A stretch of 64,000 bases of DNA from the NCBI RefSeq assembly GCF_001704415.2, contig NC_030811.1, positions 78,324,069-78,388,068 of the forward strand, written 5' to 3'. Positions 54,951-64,000 of this stretch are shown here, piece after piece (positions within the stretch are counted from its first letter, which is position 1; the number at the start of each line of letters is the position of its first letter). The position numbers and the translations under genes are program-made. The notes beneath the pieces were generated by a model. It saw nothing but the letters and a program-made list of their open reading frames with translations, made no database searches and was not told the origin of the DNA. The DNA comes from Capra hircus. Lineage: Eukaryota > Chordata > Mammalia > Artiodactyla > Bovidae.

Positions 54951-56299
54951 TTTAAAATGTAAAGTGGGCTAATTGTCACATTTTTTTACTCTATTTTAAA
55001 CATATTAAGATGGTATACTTGATAAAAGTAAATAGGCAAATGATATACAATCTTATCAATGAAATAAATAAGTATTTTGACAATCTGTGGATGTTGTCTA
55101 ATTAAGAGATTACTTACATTTTCTGGAAATGTTTGTTTGCCCCAAAGCAAAATGTTCTCATTTCAGTAATCTTGCACAGGCTCTGTTTGAATGTATTACA
55201 GCTCTTTTAGTTTAATTATACAAATAAAAGAAATTACAATGATTTTTGAAGTGAAAATTAACTGTACCTCTGATACTATTTAATGTAATTAGAGCATGGT
55301 AATAAGGGGAGACCATTTAATTAGTATATATGCTCTGATATTGCTTCAACTCTATTGTATTTACTAGCCAAAACGTTTGATGCTATATTAGAAAACTTCA
55401 AATTGTAACTAAGCAACAAGGTAGACCAAAAAATATAATTAGTCTTTGGAATGTCCTCAATGGTCAAAGCTATGTCTTATAAATTTTAGTGTCTCCAGCA
55501 ACTAGCATATTGCCTTAAATACAGTAAGTCAGCATTCAGTAATCTGTATGCTGAGTATTAATTTGAAAGGAAGTCTAGAAACTATTTTCAACTAAGCTTT
55601 TACAAGCCAAAAAGATCAGCTTTCTGCTTTTTTTCTTCCATCAGTGAAAAATAAGTTTTCAGGGAAAGTGCAACATTCACCGTTTATAGTCACTTTTGAT
55701 TTTTATATTTATGTAGTTCATTACTTTTTTCCAGAAGAAAGAAAATACTTCTAATCTGATGTGAGAACAGTTTTATCACTTTTGAAATTTTAACAACATA
55801 AATATTTGTGCATTAATCATTGTGATCTTTTCTCTTTTGGGCAAAATGTGCAACGCAGAGGAAGTCAATCCATTTAATACAACAGGAGAGAGTAACAGCT
55901 CTGCTCTACTTCATTAATTTTGACAAATATTTAAGTCTTAAATTCTTTAGCGTAAAAAAAGAAAACCTCACATTAAAGTAAAATAGTTCTTAATTTTTAC
56001 CATTACTTTTCATTCACCATTCCCATGTAATATTTTGTTTGCACATAAAAAAGTTATTCTTAAATTTAATGGACTTTTAAAATGTAGCAGTATATTCATA
56101 ATGTGTTGATCTATTCCATTTATCAATATTCATAAAAATTTACAATTAGATAATACTATCCTTAATAGAAATAGGCACATTTCAGAAATAGCTGAGGGAT
56201 TCATAAAATAATGCAAATGAGTTCTAAATACAGTATCAGCATTCATTATCTTCTGAATGTTGTTTTTGCTTACAAGTATAACACGAGATTGAAAGTTAG
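54951..56299. other. Single-copy AT-rich DNA
   Basis: No gene recognised. One L2 tail inside is listed separately. Confidence 0.5.
55470..55575 (+). mobile_element. L2 LINE 3' tail
   Basis: 'tagtgtctccagcaactagc' followed by 'gtaagtcagcattcagtaat' resembles the L2 end (ccccagcgcctagcacagtg ... gtaggcactcaataaa). Confidence 0.5.
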
Positions 56300-56430
56300 G
56301 ATAACTAGATGATGTTTCTGTCTTTGTAACCTTGGGCAAGTTATTCCACTTCTCAGGACCCCAGCTTCTTAATTAGAAAAAGAAGAGGTTAAATAAAATG
56401 GCCTCCAAAGACCAGTCTAGTTAAAATTAA
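56300..56430 (+). mobile_element. MIR3-like SINE fragment
   Basis: 'gtaaccttgggcaagttatt' followed by 'agaagaggttaaataaaatg' and 'ggcctccaaagaccagtcta' fits the MIR3 pattern in which the core is followed by a gatgatctctaaggtcc-type segment. Confidence 0.55.
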
Positions 56431-56436
56431 TAACAA

Positions 56437-57055
56437 CTGATAATAATAGCTGTCTCTTACTACGTGCTAAGGCTTGACTGAAGAATTGACACTTTTAAAC
56501 TGCGGTGTTGGAGAAGACTCTTGAGAGTCCCTTGGACTGCAAGGAGATCAAACTAGTCAATCCTAAAGGCAATCAGTCCTGAATATTCATTGGAAGGACT
56601 GATGCTGAAGCTGAAACTCCAATACTTTGGCCACCTGATATGAAGAACTGACCCATTGGAAAAGACGCTGATTCTGGAAAAGATTGAAGCCGAGAAGAGA
56701 AGAGGATGACAGAGGATGAGATGAATGGATGGCATCACCGACTCAATGGACATGAGTTTGAGTAAACTCCGGGAGTTGGTGATGGTCGGGGAGGCCTGGT
56801 GTGCTGCAGTCCATGGGGTTCGCAAAGAGTTGGACACGACTGAGCGACTGAACTGAACTGAACTGAGAGCTTGTTTCATCCTCATAGCACTATATGTGGT
56901 AGCTGCTATTATCATCCACATTTTATATGTAGGAAAGGTGAATTTAGAGAGGTTGAGGAACTTGCTCAAGGGCACAGGGTTTAAAGATGGCAGACAGGAA
57001 TCAAAGCTGGATAGCATGAATTAATAATCTGTGCTTCTAACTGCTACAGTGTACT
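56437..57055 (-). mobile_element. MIR SINE, reverse orientation, split by BovB
   Basis: The first part (56,437-56,471) contains 'ttactacgtgctaagg'. The second (56,874-57,055) contains 'gctattatcatccacatttt', 'gaacttgctcaagggcacag' and 'gacaggaatcaaagctggat'. Together they give an almost complete reverse MIR, with BovB in between. Confidence 0.85.
56477..56868 (+). mobile_element. BovB LINE 3' fragment inside MIR
   Basis: It runs from 'actgaagaattgacactttt' to 'gaactgaactgaactga'. The only flanking duplication is 5 bp, gcttg, at 56,472-56,476 and 56,869-56,873. Confidence 0.93.
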
Positions 57056-57139
57056 GACCTGTTTCATGAAGAATACCACATGTTTTTGCTTATGGCATTA
57101 ATTGAAGCTTCATTCTTTTTCCGTTGGTGTTTGGGGAAA

Positions 57140-57345
57140 TAGAATGAACTTTAGACTCAATAACATTGAGCTTTCATCCCAACTCTATCGTCTAGCTGCT
57201 TTGTGAACTGGGACCAGGTACTTACACTCAGAATCTGTTTTCTCCACTCATTTCATAAGTCTGTTTCTAAAGGGTTAAGATGAAAGATGCATGCTCTAGC
57301 ATAGCTCCTGGCACACAACAACAGGCATTCAATCAATTCTGTTTT
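57140..57345 (+). mobile_element. MIR SINE
   Basis: 'catcccaactctatcgtcta', 'ctgctttgtgaactgggacc' and 'agctcctggcacacaacaac' then 'ggcattcaatcaattctg' follow MIR order. Confidence 0.75.
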
Positions 57346-58342
57346 CTTCTCTCATGTTTAGGCTATAGAAACTGATGTTAAGATCTAGAATTTGAAATTA
57401 AGACTGTATAATAGGCATTTTTAGAATTCACTCTAGTAGCTCAAATGAAACTTACAAGGAAAGCAGTACATAAATATAGAAAGTCATATAATGAAATTAA
57501 GAAGAGAAAAACTGTCACATTTCTCTAGGGTGTACACAGTATGTACACAGTGCTCTTGAGGCCTAAAAACTGGAATTCTGGGCATCTGTTCAGCTAAATC
57601 TTTATACTAATGCCAGAGACATGCAAAGAGTCAAGATTATCTGGTAATGATGGAACAGGTTGTTAGAAGCTTGGGTTTTTTTCCTCAACCAAATATACTC
57701 TGCCTCCTACTTAAATCCCTAAACAAGAATAGAATTTATTTAGTTTTCAGATATATTTTGTAAAATATAAACAGACAATATTATAAATACAAAATTACTG
57801 AGAAAAAATGATAATTAGGACATTGCCCATTTTACTTATTATTCAAATTAATCTCCAAAATCAGTCCCTCTCCTATCTTACAGTTTTGTTGTAATTAAGA
57901 ATTTTAAAAAAGAAAAAACTAAGAAAAAGAACTCTTGGCATACATCTTTCTTTGAATGTTTGAGTGACAAAGGCTTAAATATTTAAGAGGATGAGCTGAA
58001 TGAAAACTAAATTGACAGGATTATTTTTGAGGGAGATTCAAGGATATGGATTAAATGTAGTCTTTTTCCTATTAAAACTTTGAATTCAGATAAGAACCAC
58101 TTCCCTTTTCTTTCTATCGAGTTCTACATACTTTGGTCTGTACTGAGAAATTACTATTAAATATTTTTGTGTTTAAAAACTGTGGTTCAGAAAGACACCA
58201 TTGGGAAAAAAGAAAACCTGTTTCCTTTGCTTAGCTGATTGTACAAAACAAAAGAACAAACCAAGTATAAACAGCTTTTTAAAAAATATTATTAGGTAAT
58301 TAATTGATTTAATTTCATAAAATACAGCCTTACTCAGAAATG
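57346..58342. other. Single-copy AT-rich DNA
   Basis: Nothing recognised. Confidence 0.5.
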
Positions 58343-58552
58343 AAAATGTCAGTCACTCAGTCATGTCAGACTCTTTGTGACCCCATCGACTGTGTAGCCC
58401 ACCAGGCATCTCTGTCCATGGAATTCTCCAGGCAAGAATACTGGAGTGGGTTGCCATTCCCTTCTCCAGGGGATCTTCCTGACCCAGGGATGGAACCCAG
58501 ATCTCCTGCATTTCAGGAAGATTCTTTACCATCTGAGCCACCAAGGAAGGCC
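58343..58552 (-). mobile_element. Bov-tA SINE, reverse orientation
   Basis: Complete: on the plus strand the tail 'gtcagtcactcagtcatgtc' comes first and the tRNA-like head 'ttctttaccatctgagccac' last. Confidence 0.95.
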
Positions 58553-58640
58553 ACATGCCTAAAGATTAACACAGATTTGAAAATAAAACAGTGGCCTTGA
58601 TTACAAAACTAAGAATTATTAAGTAAAACAAATAAATAAT

Positions 58641-58898
58641 GGACTTTTGGACTCAGAGGGAGAAGGAGAGGGTGGGATGATTTGGGAGAATGACATTCTA
58701 ACATGTATACTATCATGTAAGAATTGAATCGCCAGTCTATGTCTGATGCAGGATACAGCATGCTTGGAGCTGGTGCATGGGGATGACCCAGAGAGATGTT
58801 ATGGGGAGGGAGGTGGGAGGGGGGTTCATGTTTGGGAACGCATGTAAGAATTAAAGATTTTAAAATTTAAAAAAAATAAAAAATAAAAAAAAATAAAA
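58641..58898 (+). mobile_element. L1 LINE, about 260-bp 3'-UTR insertion
   Basis: It starts at 'ggacttttggactcagaggg' and ends in an A-rich tail. TSD aaataaataat at 58,630-58,640 and 58,899-58,909 (the right edge is ambiguous in poly-A). Closely resembles 33,705-33,940 of the long sense L1. Confidence 0.93.
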
Positions 58899-58909
58899 AA
58901 ATAAATAAT

Positions 58910-60669
58910 AAACTCTAAAAAAATGTTATACTGTACAACTGATGGTAAATAATTAATTTTATTTTATATGTGACATTTTAAGATATCATAGAATTAAAGG
59001 AACTAGGATTTTATAATAAATCAAAATAATATAGGTGGCTCTGGTTTGCCTTTTTATACATCTTATAAACATTTCTTAAAATTAAAATTTTCCCTTTACA
59101 AATTTTAATTTCTTACAATTAGCTGTAACAGAAGTTGCTACAGAATTGTTCCAAAATAGTGATGTCAAATTCACCATTTACTAGTTTGTAGGGATTTCTC
59201 AATGAAAACAGTGCTTGGAAGAAAAACTGAATAATTTACTTAATATTTATCCATATATGAGAAAAATTATAAAGTGAACAGGTTATTCTAGGCATAATTC
59301 CATAACTACCATAGATGAATTATTATAGTATGTCAGATGTATCACTTTAGGTTGAAATAGATTTTTTAATTAAAATGATTAAAATGTCAAATTAAACTCT
59401 GGTATTGTGAAAATGTTCAAAATTATTACAATTCATGGAATGTTTCCAAACTTTTAAAAGCATTTCAATGTGAAAGATGGACACTTTTTAAGGAACACAG
59501 ATCAGTTTGTACCATGCAGAATTTACAAAAGCTAAAGCACTTACAGATTGGCATATACCTTAAATCTTTCTTCCTGTGGTTTCAATATTTTAAAGTACCA
59601 GGCATTATGGTGAGTGATTAAAAATGTCAACTATTTCACTGGTCTCAATGATTCAAACCTGTTATGGTCACAGGGCATATGGGAGTAGATTAAATGTATT
59701 AATCTGTTTATTCAAATATTATGTTTTGAATTATAGAATCAAATCTATGTTTGTTTGTTTGTTTCCTTTGAAGTGTAGTCCTCCCTTTAGGGAATGTTGA
59801 CTACTTTTTATGCAGCTCTAGAGGCTATAAGATAAAGCCATATATAAATTAAAGATGGAAAGAACGTACCTATTGCTAGAAAATAAATGAAGCATCACTA
59901 TCTCTTAAATGATGAACACATTGAGCGACTCTTCATGATTATAGGACTGCCAAAAATAAATCTTTGAATTTTCATAAACTTCGCAAAGCCAGAATGTCAG
60001 TTATGCAAAGTTAGACATGGATGATTTGAAGCATACACAAACAGCTTTGCCTCATTTGGGAAATCTTAACTGAGTGGTAATTTTGGAAATGGTGGTCAGT
60101 CAAGCAGAAATCACTTTGAAACATTCTATTGGTGGACTCCTAAACACAGCCTTGTAAATCCCTGGTTCCTTGAACCTGCTGCAGACTGGTAGGAAGGTCT
60201 CTTAGAGGTCATCTAGCCCAGACTTCCATTCAATTAAAAAATCTCTTTAACAATAAAACGCTCATCAGGCTATGCTTCGCATTTCCAAGAGGTATGAGAG
60301 GGATAGATAGAATTTACATCTTGACTGCCCAAACCCTGCTCATCTTGGAAGGACTGTTCCCACAGGGTTTCTACTGGAGTACTAAACTTCACCACATCAA
60401 GTATGGTAGAATTTAAAGATACATTACTCACAAAGAAGGTACAGCAACTATTAGCTTCAGATCTAAGAGCATCTTATCCTAGCAGATAAGGTTGCAAATA
60501 CAACTACAATGCTCAGATTCAAGGAATATTCAACTTATAAAATACAGTTTACAATGTATAAGCTCTACCAAGAATGACTCACAGTAGCTGAGTTTAGAAT
60601 TTTGAACAGGTTCTAGAATTGGGAGCAGAGTCTTGCAAAATGTATAATAATGCCAAGGAAGCAATTTTG
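58910..60669. other. Repeat-poor single-copy DNA
   Basis: No gene recognised. A possible ancient repeat piece at 60,160-60,370 is listed separately. Otherwise one of the longest repeat-poor tracts in the window. Confidence 0.5.
60160..60370 (+). repeat. Ancient repeat fragment, possibly CR1/L3-like
   Basis: 'ctcttagaggtcatctagcc' matches a phrase common to an old mammalian repeat. It may be the upstream part of the family seen at 17,840-18,110. Confidence 0.35.
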
Positions 60670-60830
60670 TTAAGCCCTTCCAGTACGCCAGGATTAGTAC
60701 TTAGTATGCTGAGCACTTTTACATATATTATTTCATCCTCTCATCCACCCTATGAGGTAGGTTCTATTATTAATATCTCCATTTTAAAGTCAAGGAAATA
60801 GATATTCAGAGACTCAAAATATGTTGTAAA
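60670..60830 (-). mobile_element. MIR SINE, reverse orientation
   Basis: 'atatattatttcatcctctc', 'accctatgaggtaggttcta' and 'tatctccattttaaagtcaa' are the reverse MIR signature. Confidence 0.8.
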
Positions 60831-60934
60831 GAAAGGAATTATGAAAATAACAGGAGAAAATAGAAAATTAAGAAAAAATCATTTAAAAAATGAGAACTTT
60901 CTCTGTTGATCTTGTGATCTTTTAGCCATCAGTT

Positions 60935-61677
60935 GTTTTTCTTTTTTTTAATTTTTATTTTTACTTTATTTTACTTTACAATACTGTATTGGTTTTGCCA
61001 TACAGTGACATGAATCCACCACGGGTGTACATGCGATCCCAAACATGAACCCCCCTCCCACCTCCCTCCCCACAACATCCTTCTGGGTCATCCCCGTGCA
61101 CCAGCACCAAGCATGCTGTATCCTGCATCGGACATAGACTGGTGATTCGATTCTTACATGATAGTATACATGTTTCAATGCCATTCTCCCAAATCATCCC
61201 ACCCTCTCCCTCTCCCTCTGAGTCCAAAAGTCTGCTATACACATCTGTGTCTTTTTGGCTGTCTTGCATACAGGGTCATCAATGCCATTTTTCTAAATTC
61301 CATATATATGTGTTAGTATACTGTATTGGTGTTTTTCTTTCTGGCTTACTTCACTCTGTATAATCGGCTCCAGTTTCATCCATCTCAACAGAACTGATTC
61401 AAATGTATTCTTTTAAACGGCTGAGTAATACTCCATTGTGTATATGTACCACAGCTTTCTTATCCATTCATCTGCTGATGGACATCTAGGTTGTTTCCAT
61501 GTCCTGGCTATTATAAACAGTGCTGCGATGAACATTGGGGTACATGTGTCTCTTTCAATTCTGGTTTCCTCGGTGTGTATGCCCAGCAGTGGGATTGCTG
61601 GGTCATATGGCAGTTCTATTTGCAATTTTTTAAGGAATCTCCACACTGTTTTGCATAGTGGCTGTACTAGTTTGCAT
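60935..61677 (-). mobile_element. L1 LINE, 5'-truncated, antisense
   Basis: T-rich start, then the L1 3' UTR and the C-terminal tip of ORF2 (77-residue block at 61,646-61,413), stopping at 'tgtactagtttgcatt'. The flanks are T-rich, so no firm TSD. Confidence 0.94.
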
Positions 61678-63292
61678 TTTATAGTTTTCTTAACTTCCTA
61701 GTAGTGTTTCAAGTATACAGTTTAAATTGTATGTAAATTTAGAGAAATAAGCTTATCGCCACTGGAAAGAATGCTTAGAACCCCTAATGAAAACAATGGA
61801 CAGACATTATTGCTTTGATCAGAAATGAGTCAGTGGCTTATTCAAAAGGCAACCCAGATAGTTGTGGCTTTCACATAATAAATTTGTCATTTTGATGATT
61901 TTTTTTCCCAAATAAATATAATTTTCAGGTACATAAACATTTTAAGACATGGAATCAACAGTGTTAAACTTATTTTGAAAGATATTAAATTACCATATTT
62001 GAGAGATTAACATTTTCTGAATCAAACAATATGTTGAGTCTTTACAAATATGATTATGCATATCAATATATGTCCTTTTAAAAGTCTGTAGAAGGTGACA
62101 TTGCAGAGGGTACCCTAAGAAATTATCAGAAATGTAAAAGCTTATATATATATTTATAGGGCCCATCTGGCTGAAAGGATGTAACTTTGTATTGTTCATT
62201 ATATTATATTTATAATATATATTATATTATATAAACAATAGTATTCTTGGGAGTTGTATAATAATAATATGTAGAATGGGTTATTTGAGAATACTTCTAA
62301 TTTAGGAACAGAAATGCATAGAGTATCTAGGAATTTAAAACATTACACACACTATGGATTCAGAAATTAAAACAATCACAAGATTCAAATTATTTTCTAT
62401 TTTTTATCCTGGAATTGCTAATGAATAACCTGCTGTATTACAAACCTCTCAGCCGCACAACAATCTACATCAGCAATCACAACTAATAAGATGAGTGGGA
62501 GAGCACCTGTCTTCAGCAAGTCATTACCCTAACAGGGTTTCCTCTGTATAATTTAAACATTAAGAAAGAAAAAAACAGGAATGTATTTTAATTGAAAGTA
62601 AACAAAACACCCAATACAGTCTTTTATTCACAACACTGATTAATTTTCAGAAAAGCAAATTTGATCTAAGAAACTTCCCAACTTTAAAATCTTTACAATG
62701 TATCCATCCTTAGAAGAAACAAAATAAAACTGCTATTTAAGATTAAGTGGTACTAGCTTAATCACTTTTGAAGTATAGAAAAACATGACTACAACACCTA
62801 CAATATTGGCATTGACAGAAAAATAGATAAAATGGTCAGAGAAGTCCTTTATTTCCTCAATAGAAGAAATATACAATGTGCCATCAAATTTTCAGAAAAC
62901 CATTTTACAACCCACAGCATGCTTCTTATGGACTAGATACATGGTATATCCCTGTGGAATTTTGCCATGAGGTTTTACTCTATTAAAGAGAATTACTCTT
63001 TAAATCAGTAAATAACACTCATTCCCTAAGTCCAAAATTAAGCAAAGGAGAGTCTAAAAAATTCCCATATTGCCTGTCAGAAATTCCCACATTAAAATGT
63101 GCAATTCTATAGCCCTCAAGTTTAAATCTAGCAATGATTACAATGGGTTTTAGAAATAATGCCCAAGGTCATTTCACTTATTTTGTAGATCCTTTCAGTA
63201 TTGGAAAACCAACAGGCAGGCTTGTTTAACTATTCAAACAGTACAGAGTAGCCAGAAGCTATGATTTTTTCAGATTATAAAAAAATAAACAG
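61678..63292. other. Repeat-poor single-copy DNA
   Basis: No gene or interspersed repeat recognised over about 1.6 kb. A TA-rich patch with partial dyad symmetry lies at about 62,195-62,240. Confidence 0.5.
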
Positions 63293-63302
63293 AAAGACTC
63301 GA

Positions 63303-63572
63303 GAGGGAGAGGGCGGGATGATTTGGGAGAACAGCACTGAAACATGTATAACATCATATAAGAAACGAATCGCCAGTCTAGGTTCGATGCAGGATACAGG
63401 ATGCTTGGGGCTGGTGCACTGGGATGACCCAGAGGGATGGTATGGGGAGGGAGGTGGGAGGGGAGTTCAGGAGTGGGAACTTATGTACACCTGTGGCGGA
63501 TTCATGCTGATGTATGGCAAAACCAATACAGTATTGTAAAGTAAAAAAAAAATAAAAATAAAAATAAAAAAA
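63303..63572 (+). mobile_element. L1 LINE, 270-bp 3'-UTR insertion
   Basis: From 'gagggagagggcgggatgat' to an A-rich tail. A perfect 10-bp TSD, aaagactcga, lies at 63,293-63,302 and 63,573-63,582. The 92-residue frame across it is chance. Confidence 0.95.
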
Positions 63573-63582
63573 AAAGACTCGA

Positions 63583-64000
63583 AAGCCAAAGCACATCTAA
63601 AGAGAGAATCAGACCACCAGCACTATATCTCATCAGGCTTGTTGACAATGCATCCTATGAGACATGACTTTCTCTTCAAAGTGACATGATGCACATTTTG
63701 CTCACTGAACCAGGTATCTTATGCTTGGCACACAGCAGAGTTAGCTGCCAACTCAGAAATAGCATTTAAATCCTGGATGCAGTTATGCTGACCCTCAAAA
63801 AGTCGTTTGCATATTAAGGAAACTTTTTTATTTTTCAGAAAATAAAAATAAGTGCCATTACTTTTAATGTTCTCTCCTAATACAGCCCCTACTTTTTTTT
63901 AAATTTAGATTAAAAAAAAAGTCAAGCAAGCACTCAGCTTTTTAGTTAATTGTTAAGAAAGTTAAATACATAAACTAAGATAAATTGGAAAGGATCTAAG
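63583..64000. other. Single-copy AT-rich DNA to window end
   Basis: Nothing recognised. Confidence 0.5.

Noticed and set aside
62195..62240. TA-rich palindrome-like tract as a possible origin or hairpin terminator
   Set aside because: Low-complexity TA repeats form such symmetry by chance, and no supporting context exists in a mammalian non-coding region.
1..64000. A new defence system, gene cluster or operon
   Set aside because: I read both strands and found only transposable elements, simple repeats and AT-rich single-copy DNA. No set of co-oriented intact genes exists.

Overview
This window is non-coding DNA from a ruminant, almost certainly a bovid or other pecoran. The evidence is the repeat content: RTE-type BovB LINEs, tRNA-derived Bov-tA SINEs and dimeric Bov-A2 (ART2A) SINEs occur together throughout, with ruminant L1 copies and older mammalian repeats (MIR, L2, MLT1, old L1). 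The sequence does not fix the species. I found no host protein-coding exon, functional tRNA/rRNA gene, CRISPR array or prokaryotic feature. Every long reading frame I could identify is a decayed LINE ORF.

Layout. 0-9 kb: scattered SINEs and BovB tails, plus a three-layer nest (MIR split by antisense L1, which is split by sense BovB) at 2.8-5.8 kb, then mostly single-copy DNA. 9.2-12.96 kb: a long antisense BovB with an exact 10-bp target-site duplication (TSD) and an inverted 5' segment, the signature of twin priming. 13-22.4 kb: AT-rich single-copy DNA with MIRs, SINEs and a Bov-A2 inserted inside a Bov-tA. 22.8-28.9 kb: a BovB, then an antisense L1 interrupted by BovB, an LTR and a Bov-A2. 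30.3-35.8 kb: a 3.4-kb sense L1 carrying most of ORF2, and an internally deleted BovB. 36.9-37.6 kb: a possible 3'-UTR retrocopy. 38-43 kb: an old antisense L1 with two young insertions, then a BovB. 43.7-51.8 kb: Bov-A2, BovB, old L1, an MLT1 LTR, and a second long BovB (3.27 kb) with an exact 9-bp TSD. 52-64 kb: L2, MIR, Bov-tA and BovB pieces and two very short L1 insertions, with the longest repeat-poor stretches at about 58.9-60.9 and 61.7-63.3 kb.

How the parts relate. Nothing here forms a pathway or operon. BovB and L1 encoded endonuclease and reverse transcriptase. Bov-tA and Bov-A2 encode no protein and carry BovB-like 3' ends, so they are believed to be mobilised by BovB machinery. 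The nesting gives a relative order: MIR/L2/old L1 first, then younger L1, then BovB and the Bov SINEs. All LINE frames inspected carry stops or frameshifts, so I see no competent autonomous element. I did not find a new biological system. The most informative observations are the twin-primed BovB, the LTR that stands in place of about 258 bp of L1, a 45-bp SINE insertion with a long TSD, and the unidentified retrocopy-like segment.
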